From Thinopyrum elongatum (taxonomy: Eukaryota > Streptophyta > Magnoliopsida > Poales > Poaceae), in contig CM022299.1 in assembly GCA_011799875.1 (NCBI GenBank), positions 355,956,782 to 356,020,781 on the forward strand: a DNA stretch of 64,000 nucleotides, read 5' to 3'. Below, piece after piece: positions 54,515 to 64,000 of the stretch (within the stretch, counting starts at the first letter, position 1; each line of letters begins with the position of its first letter). A program made the translations under genes and the position numbers. Under the pieces are notes generated by a model. It was given only the letters and a program-made list of their open reading frames with translations. It was not told where the DNA came from and searched no databases.

Positions 54515-55432
54515 TGCCAGCAGTTCCTTTCCTTCTTCCCGGCAAATGCACTTCAATTTCACACCATTGGGCCTTCTTCTGTACAGTGTGTCGTCAATGA
54601 ACTGATACATACTGACCCTTCGGGCTACTCTTTCAGCTTCTTCTTGCTCTTCGGTAAGTTCTCCTATTTGGAGGAAATGGACTATGTGCCGTGCCCAAGT
54701 TGGAGCCTGAGGTTCGGCAACAAGGACTAGCGGCACCTCCTCGTTCACAGGAGCGCATGCCTCAACCGCAAAGACTAGTAGTTCAGTGGGAGGGTGCAGC
54801 TCATCGATCGAAGGGGAGTTGTTCCCGCCAAGCTCTTTGTCGGGGGCTTCGGGAAGCTCTGCCCGGAGAGGCTTGCCGCAGTCCATTTTCCTCCTCTTTC
54901 TGGCCATTGTTGCCGGGGATACGGAGGGTTGAGTCAGATGGAGCACAAAAGTCCCTGGTTCCATAGGGAGTTTTTGCGCGGCGCTCTTTGACAGATGATC
55001 AGCAATGCTGTTTTTCGCACGCGGCACGTGCTCTGTTTGTAATCCATCAAAGCGCTCCTTCAACTTTCTCACTTCCTCTACGTATGCCTCCATCAATGGG
55101 CTTTGATAATCCTTGTTTACTTGCCTCACCACAAGTTGCGAATCTCCATGGATGATCAACTTCTTGATTCCCAATTCTATTGCAATTCTGAGCCCGGCAA
55201 GGGGTCCTTCATACTCTGTAGTGTTGTTGGTAGCCTTCTCCTGGGGGAAATGCATTTGAACCACGTACTTGAGGTGCTCTCCAGTGGGAGTGACGAGAAG
55301 CACGCCAGCTCCTGCTCCCTACAGGGAGAATGCACCATCAAAGAACATGATCCATTCTTTGGGCACTTCCTTGCCGGGGATAACTGTCTCCAGCACTTCT
55401 TTGTCAGTGGTAGGCATCCACTCCGCAATAAA
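54515..55432 (-). pseudogene. G3 RNase H and linker
   Basis: FFDGAFSL (then TAG at about 55319-55321), NTTEYEGPLAGL, IIHGDSQLVV and SIADHLSK give the D-E-D-D pattern. The middle residues differ slightly from G1 (TAEYEGLL, ADDLSK). The linker to integrase follows in the same frame. Confidence 0.85.
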
Positions 55433-56926
55433 CTATGCTAGTGCTCTGCTCTGAATAGTTGATGTGCTCTCAAACCTCAAACCGAAGCTGGATAACTCCA
55501 AAGCCCATTCCACTATTCTGCCAGTGGCCTCAGGGTTCCTCAATATGCTTTGCAAGGGGAAACGGGTAACAACTATGATCTCATGGGCTTGGAAGTAGTG
55601 GTGCAGTTTCCTTGAGGCCATGATGAGGCCAAAGATCAAATTTTGCACGCCAGAGTACCTTGACATAGCCCCCTGCAGTAGGGAGCTGACAAAGTACACT
55701 GGCCGCTGCACCACCTTCTTCATTGCCACGATCTTGGAGCTATCTCCATTACCCCGCTCCTCCTTGTTTTGATCTGCATCTGACCTTGCCGGGACAAGTT
55801 CGCTTTCCTCTCCGGAGGGGATGGCAGTTGCAGCTGCTCCTTCATCCACTTCCCGCTGCGCAACTAGTGCTGCGCTAACCACTTGGTTGGTTGCCACTAG
55901 GTATAGCAGCGACGGTTCTTGTGGTTTAGGAGCGACTAAGGTGGGAACAGAGGAAATATAGGTCTTCAAATATTGTAGCGCAGCGTCTGCCTCCGGGGTC
56001 CACTCCACAGGCCCAGCCTTCTTCAAGATTTGGAAGAACGGCAGGGCGCGTTCGGCGGACTTGGAAATGAACCTGCTTAGCACGGCAACACATCCAGTCA
56101 AACGCCTCATGTCTTTAACTGTCTTGGGTGCTTGAATCTGTTCAATTGCCTTGATCTTGTCGGGGTTGGCCTCTATCCCCCGGTGGGACACAAAGAAGCC
56201 AAGCAGCTTGCCGGAAAGAACACCAAACACACACTTCTCTGGGTTCAGCTTCAAGTTGATCTTGCGTAGATTTGCAAAGGTCTCTTCCAAGTCCTGAATG
56301 AGAGTTGATTTGTCCTTGGTTTTGACCACTATATCGTCCATGTAGACTTCAATGTTCCTATGTAGCTGGGACTCAAAGCCAATCTATACCGCTCTTGCAA
56401 AAGTGGATCCAGCGTTTTTTAACCCAAAGGGCATACGTACAAAACAGTACGTGCCACATGGGGTTATAAACGTGGTATTCTCTTCATCTTCCTTGGACAT
56501 GAAAATCTGGTGGTACCCGGAGTAGGCATCCAAGAAGGAAAGTAGGTCACATCCAGAGGTGGAATCCACAATCTGATCAATGCGCGGCAAGGGGAATGGG
56601 TCCTTCAGGCATGCTTTATTTAGATCTGTGAAATCTATGCAAAGCCTCCATTTCCCATTTGCCCTGCGCACCACCACTGGATTCGCCAACCAAGTTGGGT
56701 GCAACACTCCTATGACCAAACCAACAACTTTGAGTTTCTTGATCTCTTTGGCAATAAACTACTGCCGCTCCAAAGCTTGCTTCCGGGCCTTCTATTTGAC
56801 AGGCCAGGCATGTGGGCAGACAGCAACGTGGTGCTTGATTACCTCCCTGGGAACACCGGGGATGTCAGATGGTTGCCAGGAAAACACATCGACATTCGCC
56901 CGCAGGAAGGCAACGAGCACGCTTTC
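55433..56926 (-). pseudogene. G3 reverse transcriptase and connection
   Basis: HPTWLANPVVV, WRLCIDFTDLNKACLKDPF, LDAYSGYHQIF, FGLKNAGSTFARAV (then TAG 56384-56386) and YMDDIVVKTKDK are in order, then LTGCVAVLSRFISKSAERAL. Further stops: TAG at about 56795, TAG at about 56759 and TAG 55433. The frame is never shifted. It lies directly downstream of the shared TAG at 56927. Confidence 0.87.
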
Positions 56927-58636
56927 CTATTTGTCGTCAAGGGTGGAGCTGATGGTAAATGTACCATCAGCGCCAACCAGCCCTGCCGGGACGTTCTTCA
57001 CAGCGGGCGCATCAACCTTTGATCTCTTGCTATTGGAACTCTCCGGCAAGTCATCAACAGGCGCAGCACACTCCGAAGAGGCGCGCTTCCCGGATTCTTT
57101 GCTAGCATCCTTGCTAGCTTTCTTCCCTTTCTTGCTTTCCTTGGCGGGAGCGGTAGCTTCCGTGGCCTCTACAGCAACTGCTTCTCGGTACATCTTATCC
57201 ACGCATATGACTGCGTCCTTCTTGTCTGATGGAATGGAAATGACGCCCATCGGCCCTGGCATCTTCAGAGTGTTGTAGGCATAGTGGGATGCCGCCATGA
57301 ATTTTGCCAGGGCTGGCCGACCAAGGATTCCATTGTACGGCAGGGGGAGATCAACCACATCAAACACGATCTTCTCAGTCCGGTAGTTCAACTCCCCTCC
57401 GAAAGTTACCGGCAGTGTGATCTTCCCCTTAGGACGACTCCTGCCGCGATTGATTCCTTGAAAAGTACCAGTAACCTTGAGCTCTTCATCTGCTATCTGG
57501 AGCTTGCTGATGACCTTAGGGGAGATCAGATTCAACCCGGCCCTGCCGTCAACCAACATCTTTGTGACCTTGAGGTTGTGAATCGTTGGTGAAACCAACA
57601 ATGGCAAACTCCCTACCGCGGTGGTGCGGTCAGGGTGATCCTCTTCATCAAAGATGATGGGCGTGCGGGACCACTTGAGCGGCTTCTGAGAATCTGTCAC
57701 TGGCTCTACAGCATTGACCTCACGTGCCCACTGTTTAAGCTGGCGGTGAGAAGAGTGCAAGGATACACCTCCATCAATGCATACATCGTCAGTGGCCTTT
57801 TGGAACTCCTGCTCGCTGGTTTCCTCTTCATCCCCTTCATCACTCCCATCATCACATTCCTTCTTCTCACGGCCTCTGGCAGGTTTCCCTTGATACTGTG
57901 GGGCCTTGCCGGGGCAACCTCCTCTGCTGCCTCGGCCCTTCCCGCCAATGTCGTCTTGATCTTTCTCTTTGTCACGCTTCTCGTACTCAGCCTTCTGCTT
58001 CTTCACGAGTTGCTCAACCTGATGACACTCTCGAAGATCATGGCCCTTAGTCCGATGGATCTTGCAGTACGGCCCGCCAGCCTTCTCGGCAGCCGTGGCT
58101 TCCCGGCAATCAGCGCACGCGGCAACTTCCTTGCCGGGATCCAAGGTTTTGGCCTTCTTGCCAGTACTAGGGGTGCTCGATCCTTCAACAGTCAGAACTG
58201 CCTTATCCTTGCGCTTCTTGTTGTGTTTCTTGTTCTTCTTCTTCTGATTGGTGGCGTCGTTGTCGTCCTCTGAGTCAACGACAACGCCATCCTCTTCGCC
58301 GGGGAGTCGCCTCCCCTTCTCTGTTCGGGCACACTTATCCGCCATGTATAGCTCATTCACAGTCTTGGGCAACCGGATGTTCACCTTGGAACGTATCCTG
58401 CGGTTGCGTACATTGGACTGGAATGCAGCTATTACAGCTGCCGGGTGGATGTCTGGAATGTTCCTGTGTACCTGGCTGAATCTCTGCATGTACTTCTGCA
58501 AACTCTCACCTTCCTTCTGTGGGAGGAGCTGCAAGTCACTGGGCCGCCCTGGTTCTTGATAGCTGCCAATGAAGGCACCAACAAATTCATGGCACAGGTC
58601 AGCCCAGGTCGAGATGGAGTTCTCTAGCAAGTACAT
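56927..58636 (-). pseudogene. G3 protease and C-terminal gag, 569 open codons
   Basis: The longest intact retrotransposon frame in the window. It carries gag core parts (STWADLCHEFVGAF, LQKYMQRFSQVHRNIPDIH), the CKIHRTKGHDLREC zinc box (C-X2-H-X4-H-X4-C), an acidic segment and the protease site KMLVDGRAGLNLISP, then YNGILGRPALAKFMA, and stops at the shared TAG (56927-56929). In the protease site the second Gly seen in G1 (DGGAG) is Arg here, which may inactivate it. Confidence 0.87.
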
Positions 58637-59877
58637 CAGTCATGACCTCACGTTTGGCTTGAGTGCCAAAGGGAAGTAGTTGGCGAACACCTTCTCATCT
58701 CTTCCCCCGGCAGCTTGAACAGCGATGGTGTAGATGCTCAAGAACTCTGCCGGGTTCAATCTTCCATCGTACTTTTCTGGTATCTCTGGCTTGAACGTAC
58801 GGGCAGATGGCCAACGGACTTGCCGCAGCTCACGAGTGAAGGCGGGGCACCCAACCTCGAAAGGCAGGTATCCGTCTCCACCGGGCATAGGCTCATCGAC
58901 GTCGGGGCCATTGCGCCTATCATACCGGCAGCGGGTTTCATGGCGTCGTTCGATGGTGACGCGCGCGTCTTCCCTCCGCCTGTCTTCCAGGGTTCGTCGC
59001 TGGTCTCGACGTGCGCGTGGGTCAGACGAAGCCATCAATACATCGTTGGGTTCTTGGTCACGTGGTTTTGGCCGCGGCCCCTGTGCTGGCTGCCGTGGAG
59101 GGGATTGCACCATCGGAATGGCTCCCTCGGCGCGGCCAGCGGCTTGGGCCGTTGCCGCCGTCGGTGGAGGCCATGGCGGGCCTGCCTGCTGTGATCCTCT
59201 CGCCTCAGCGAAACCTATCAGGCTCTAAATAGTAGCTCTCCACTCATCCATTTGATTGGCTGCTGGCGGGAATCTCAACAAGAGCAGGGCCCGCGCCATG
59301 GCTTCCGAAGCAGTGCTTGGCATGGACGACGATGCAGATCGCGACGTCGCCCGACTTCTGATGGTGCCTGTAGTGGCTGCGCCATGTTCTCGCCGCCGCG
59401 AGCCGGTCGCCAAGGTGGCGTGACGACGAGGCGGATGCGCTTGGGGGTTGACAAATCCATTTGGCGCATCATCTTGGTTAACTTGCTCCAGGGATGGCGC
59501 GGGCCCTGTAGCCGCTCCCGCGACGGGGGCAGCTAGGAGATTACGATCCGCATCAGGGCGAGCAGCACCGCTGTGGCTGTGTCCCTCGGTGATGTGGGGA
59601 GGCGGAGACGGAACATTCTCCCCATCCGTACCTTGGGGAGCATGGCCGCCAGGGTGCTGTTGGTGTCGCCCTCCTCCGATGCCTCCTGCTCCTGCTTCGG
59701 CCGCAGGGGGGACGGTGATGGCATCGCTTGCGCCAGTCACGTTCCCCGCGGCGTCCATGTTCCCATGTTCCCCCGCAGCCCCCACGGCATCAGTGGCTGC
59801 ATGCGAGGGGCCTTCGAGGTGGACGGGTGAGCCGAAGCACCAGATTTCTTTTTGGGCGCCATGGATGAGGAAGCCAT
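58637..59877 (-). pseudogene. G3 N-terminal gag
   Basis: It starts at ATG 59875-59877 (MASSSMAPKKKSGASAHP), like the G1 start. The frame shifts near 59800; afterwards 59785 onward is in the pol frame. Stops: TAG at about 59225 (EWRATI then stop) and TGA 58638-58640 replacing a Trp present in G1 (NVRSWLM). The capsid part PAFTRELRQVRWPSARTFKPEIPEKYDG is intact. Confidence 0.8.
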
Positions 59878-59941
59878 TGATGAAGAAAATGATGATGAAG
59901 ACGACGTGCTGCTGACACCCTCGGGTTCGTGCAAGCGTTGC

Positions 59942-59961
59942 CCCTTACCTGGCACGCCAAA
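59942..59961 (-). other. Primer binding site of G3
   Basis: The minus strand reads TGGCGTGCCAGGTAAGGG beginning 3-4 nt inside the 5' LTR. It matches the G1 site except at two positions, supporting a shared tRNA primer. Confidence 0.65.
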
Positions 59962-59963
59962 GA

Positions 59964-60882
59964 TGTCGTGGTATAACACGGCCACCTATGGGACCATCGG
60001 CCCCTTGTGATTCGACAAGGGGGATGAGCACATTACACAAAGAGCGGAGAGCATAGAGCAGCACGGCAGTGATGACACAAGCAGTTTTTACCCAGGTTCA
60101 GGCCGCCACGAGGCGTAAGATGTTACTCCTGCTTTGGTGGATTGATGAAAGGACCGTGGTGGAGACGCGGCGCTCTAGCCCGGCAAGGTCGCCTTGGGAC
60201 GAGAGCAGCTATGCGCGTATGAGCATACAGGGGTCTGAATCCTTTCTATGGTAGCCACAGCCCTTCTTTTATAGGTCAAGGGGTTACCAAAATGGCAAAA
60301 TAGTCATTATCCAGTGATTAGATAGCCACAGTGCTATCAGACCTAACTCTGCAGATAGGACAGGGTGCATTAAATGCACCGCTTAGTGTCACATCACGGC
60401 GTAGCCCGGCAAGCCTCGCCGTGCCATTCAGCCACCTTCTCGCCTATCTGCGTGACACGTCTCCTGGACGGGTGTCATTTGGGGGTGTTCTTCCTCAGAA
60501 GTGGCCTGCCACGTACCAAATAACAGCCACTTAATCACTTGGGGGCTCGACACAGCACCGATAGGTGACTTGCGTTGCTGTGAGGTGGAGCGGTGGAGCC
60601 TTGGCGGGGTAATCCGCCCTTGGCGTTCCCGGCAAGCCTTTCGAGGGTGTCTTGAGACTTGTCCTTGGGGGTAACCTCGACCTCGCCAGGCTCGCCTGCC
60701 CGGCGAGGTTTTTTTTCCTTGGTGATATCTTGCTCATTGGGTTGGTCTTGGTCTTCTTGATCCGCCCTTTGATTTCTCAAAGAGCTATCTCTTCCGCTTG
60801 GTCTTGTCTAGGATGTTGCAACCTTGCTCTTAAGCATGTGTACCGTCCGGGCAACACACGCCTGGGGTTTGTTGCACCGACA
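59964..60882 (-). repeat. G3 5' LTR
   Basis: 919 bp from TGTCGTGGTATAAC to TTGCACCGACA. On the minus strand there is a TATAAAAG promoter box at 60266-60273 after a TTGACC. No second copy exists in the window, so its age cannot be estimated. Confidence 0.75.
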
Positions 60883-62450
60883 ATATGAATTACTAAGGCT
60901 AGGTTTAAGTTCAACAATGTTTCATTTAATTTGGATTAATTAAATGACTTGTAGGATTCCTTTAGGTTTAACTAAATTCAAAGTACATTTGTATTTTCCT
61001 AAACTCAAATTCCAATCCAATATTGTTTCTAATGTTTATTCATTTGATTTAAGTTTTAATGTAAAGTCAAATAGAAATCCAAAATTGTTTGCTAAGTGCA
61101 AATAGTTTTCAACCTTTACCTAAGTTTGAACTAAATTTAATTTAAGTTTAATTCCCTAAAGTCAATTATCACTCCATAATACTTACTAGGTTTAATTTAT
61201 GCACTAAGCCATGTAATGAAAGTTTATTCAAATTAAACCTAGGGTTTCAAAGTTATAATCAATCTAGTTTGAATTTAATTCAAATTAAATTTCCTAAAGT
61301 TAAATAATAATCCCAAAAATATTTACTAAGTTCATTTTAAGTTTCTGAACCTAGTTGCAACATAGTTATCCTAATAAACACTTTTAATTCAAGGTTAAAC
61401 TAGATTCTGGTTTAAATACTATTTGAATTATATTTTCTGCTAAATTATATTCAAATTCCATTTTAAAAATATTTTAAAATTGATTTGTAGTAGCTAAGTT
61501 GAAACTATCTTTCACTAGGTTAATTTTGCAAAAAAATTCAATTTATTTTGATTTACAAATTGCAAGTTATGCCCTATTTAAGGTCAAATTTATTCTATTT
61601 GAATTTGAATTTTAATCTATTCAAATTCTAAATTTTATTTTCCTAGGTGAAAGGGCATTTCCTAAGGATCATTACGCAAAAAAATCACTCAATTTGGATC
61701 TGCAGATAACAAGTTGCCAGTCTTTGAATATCGAGGGGGTCTTCTACAAAATTTCCACTTAATTCAATTTAACAGAAAATTTTCTGGATAAGGTGGTGAC
61801 ATGGCAGGCTGTCATTGGTTGGTACCATTTCAATCTAGAAAAGAACGTGGGCCGTGTGATTTAAAGTGATGTGGATGTCTGTGATTGTGTCATGTGGCTA
61901 GGACTAGTGTGTTCACCGGAGATCTCGCTGGAGATGGCTAGGACAACAACGCACGGCTCAGGGCATGCCGGATCTGGCGTTCTAGAGGTGGCCGGTGTTA
62001 GCGGAGGGCACGATGGGGTACAGTACATGTTCTACTCATGGTAGACTCTGTGCCACACACGCCACCATCATAGCCTCCCCAGAGGGTCATAACTCGTGAT
62101 AATTAAGGGTTTCCCCGTGGACGTGGCCTCTCTAAGGGTTCTCCGTAATTCCCCGATCAATTGCAAAGACTAGGAGTGGTAGGCTTTTACTGTCACTTCT
62201 AATTACCCCCGCTTCGTAAACCTTTACAACGACAGTGATATGCTTCGTGGCCATAAGGCACAAATGTTGAGTGGGGCCCCTTCACAACATTCACGAATTT
62301 ATTAAACTAAGCATTCAACAGAGGATCTCATATCCACAATAAACATTTCAGATCCTACACTTACCAAGGTTCATCCATATCCTTGAGAACTTGGGGTCTA
62401 CTCACACATAAGGGCAACAAACATCATGGCAATGGTAATGGAATACATGG
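60883..62450. other. AT-rich unassigned DNA
   Basis: It is dominated by TTTAAGTTCAA/TTTGAATT-like words up to about 61680, then of mixed composition. No open frame of interest. It could be part of the LTR of the minus-strand element whose possible polypurine tract lies near 63052, but no second copy is present to prove that. Confidence 0.4.
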
Positions 62451-62508
62451 ATGAGGGTTTCAAATGACACACCGAAGGATACACTAGAGTTCTTGATGTT
62501 GCAGATGA

Positions 62509-62572
62509 TAAGGATGATGATGATGATGATGATGATGAAGTGGATGATGATGGTGGTGGTGATGATGTTGTC
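62509..62572. repeat. (GAT)n trinucleotide microsatellite
   Basis: A nearly pure GAT/GGT run. It creates artificial poly-Asp, poly-Met and poly-Ser/His reading frames in the surrounding open frames, which should not be annotated as genes. Confidence 0.9.
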
Positions 62573-63859
62573 CTCTTCTGCGGTGAGAAGGATATCCCCT
62601 CCTTCTCCTTGCCAATCCCTCCTCCAGATGAACTCTGAAGGATAGGGTTCTGTCTTCTGGATGAGTTCTGGTGTCTTTGGGCATCCGATCCATGATCCGG
62701 TTCGAGGGGGTGAAAATACTTGATCCAGCGTTGGCAGTGGTGTGCCATATGACGGCTCATACGGGCGCTTGTAGTCATATGGAACGCCATCTTTCGTGCT
62801 GAAAGCATGACGACGTCCATTCCTCTGGCCTTCTTACTTGATTATTTTATGGAAAGTGATTATCAACTTAAATACGTGATTCCACCACCATGTTTGAGGA
62901 TTTTCTCCATCAAATGATAATTGATCCAAAAGACGTTACATGGGGGATTATCAACAAAAAGAAGTGCGCGAACGTGGTAAAATTCCACAAATCCTACTAT
63001 GTAGGCACAAAATACTTAGTAAAATCATCACATAAATTGGACTCATCAACTCCCCCAAGAATAAGGCTTTCTCTTCCCCGAGTAAGTACAGTGGCTTGTA
63101 AAAACAAGGCCAGCCTTGTGTTTATGAGATACGGATATGTGGAAGCATGAGTCCATCACTGTTATAAAGGAATAGTTTGAGATAAAATATTAATCACGAT
63201 GATAATTATCATGCAGACATCCACACTCAGTCACTCAATTTTATTGTGAACAGGTAACAACTTCATATCCTAGTTCATCATGATTCAACCGGGCAAGCAG
63301 TTATTCTCTTCCTATTATTCTTTTCGGGACTTTATATTCTTTATATAAATAAGTCTCCTATCATTGAGACATGCTAAAGGCTCATCTCATCTTTTTTTAT
63401 GATATGCAAGCCAAACATGAATCTCGGTAAGACTTATTTTACAAGAGCACTTCTTAATTTTTAGGAGCATTAATTTCTCTGCTTGCCCTTTTGTAAGTTG
63501 AAACCTTCAATGAACTAGCATATATAGTTATTTCATCTTCTTTCAAAAATGTAACAACTGCAATGTGGAGGTCTTATAATCATCACGAAAGTAATCATGC
63601 GCTACTATTTAGATCGCAACAATCATCAAGTATGTTCTCAATTTAGCAATAATGGTCTCACGCATCAAGACATGTGTATACTCGTCGGAAAGGATCATCT
63701 CTTATTCAAGAGAAAAATGATAATTTAACTTTACTAAAGGTAAATCCTAATCTCAACTTGCGGAAAGGAAATGCATAAAAGTAAAGATACAAAGTGCACA
63801 TGAATCTCCCCCAAGCTTAAAATCAACCCGGGGAGATCAAGGCATTAAGCGTTATATGC
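62573..63859 (-). mobile_element. Internal/LTR region of a minus-strand retrotransposon, partial
   Basis: Two reverse-complement polypurine-like tracts occur: ACTCCCCCAAGAATAAGG at about 63051 (minus CTTGGGGGAGT, preceding TGATGAGTCC, a possible LTR start) and CTCCCCCAAGCTTAAAATC at about 63808. The second stands just after a coding end, as AAGCTTGGGGGAG does after the A1 env-like ORF. Orientation and spacing suggest a relative of A1 on the minus strand. LTR limits cannot be fixed. Confidence 0.4.
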
Positions 63860-64000
63860 TCACTCATGGGAATCATGGAAGGCAGCGCAAATGCTTTTGA
63901 GTTTCTTCTTCATCCCCTCAACCACGCCTTGCTGATCACCTACAATCTGGGTCAAAAACTCAAGTTGTGTAGTGTTGTTGTTAAGAGCTTCAATCATAAG
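63860..64000 (-). CDS. C-terminal end of a retrotransposon ORF, partial
   Basis: The minus-strand frame is open from the right window edge to TGA at 63860-63862: 46 residues including LNNNTTQLEFLTQIVGDQQG and KKKLKSICAAFHDSHE. This looks like a short coiled coil. It is followed downstream by an AAGCTTGGGGGAG tract, as the A1 env-like ORF is. Most likely the end of an Athila-type ORF. Too short to be sure. Confidence 0.4.
   Translation of the reverse strand, partial: LMIEALNNNTTQLEFLTQIVGDQQGVVEGMKKKLKSICAAFHDSHE

Larger units (their letters stand above)
51616..60882 (-). mobile_element. Gypsy element G3 (relative of G1), left LTR missing
   Basis: Minus-strand gag-pol from 59877 to 53462 with a 5' LTR at 59964-60882. 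It is close to G1 in gag, protease, RT, integrase, primer site and LTR ends, so the same family group. The 3' LTR expected on the left is absent, and the element ends at 51615/51616 within its accessory region. Apart from one shift in N-terminal gag, the whole 6.3-kb coding region keeps one frame and is broken only by stop codons. Confidence 0.88.

Noticed and set aside
57635..58273. Hydrophobic plus-strand 212-codon frame
   Set aside because: It is a shadow of the intact G3 gag-protease frame. Apparent membrane segments come from antisense reading of Lys/Glu-rich codons.
51176..60882. LTR- fragment at 51176 as the partner LTR of element S at 44283
   Set aside because: No primer binding site flanks it on the left, it is more diverged than the other copies, and gene-like DNA lies between.
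62398..62820. Frames with poly-Ser, poly-His, poly-Asp or poly-Met
   Set aside because: They are produced by the GAT microsatellite at 62509-62572, with no conserved domain.

Overview
The window is plant nuclear DNA with the character of a large grass genome, most likely Triticeae (wheat, barley, rye or Aegilops). The signs are nested and truncated Ty3/gypsy LTR retrotransposons, LTRs beginning TGATACGTCTCC that are typical of Triticeae, a Stowaway-like MITE, CACTA-like terminal repeats, intron-bearing genes, and very little unique sequence. No species name can be read from the sequence alone. Element and family assignments come from motifs read by eye.

Layout, left to right. (1) 1-528: the 5' end of a minus-strand gene that runs off the left edge. 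Its promoter now lies at 13791-14084, because a complete gypsy element (G1, 593-13785, LTRs of 824 bp, target duplication CAGGA) sits in its 5' leader. (2) 14085-14323: a Stowaway-like MITE. (3) 14760-15503: a plus-strand gene for a DEDDy 3'-5' exonuclease-like protein (WRN/RNase D fold) with two apparently compensating frameshifts. (4) 15690-16145: a CACTA-like transposon end. (5) 16146-23173: an Athila-like plus-strand element (A1) with gag, protease and env-like ORF but no reverse transcriptase or integrase. (6) 23174-28847 and 39327-45838: two copies of a tandem duplication containing part of an A1-type LTR (LTR+), a CACTA-like block (R) with two minus-strand genes, and an inverted LTR of another family (LTR-). 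(7) 28848-39326: a 5'-truncated gypsy element (G2) lying between the copies. (8) 45839-47696: internal DNA of the LTR- element. (9) 47697-49335: a 505-bp tandem repeat. (10) 49336-51175: decayed gene-like DNA. (11) 51176-51615: another LTR- fragment. (12) 51616-60882: a third gypsy element (G3), related to G1 and lacking its left LTR. (13) 60883-64000: AT-rich DNA and part of another minus-strand retrotransposon.

How the parts work together. G1, G2 and G3 carry gag-protease-RT-RNase H-integrase on the minus strand. G1 and G2 also carry, tail to tail with pol, a plus-strand accessory gene with its own TATA box and several introns, as reported for Grande/RIRE2-type (Tat lineage) elements. All three share an in-frame TAG codon inside a conserved block of about 19 nt exactly between protease and reverse transcriptase, which suggests a conserved expression control (readthrough or splicing). 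Nearly all retrotransposon genes here are dead through C-to-T type nonsense changes and indels. The best candidates for living host genes are the edge gene and the exonuclease-like gene.
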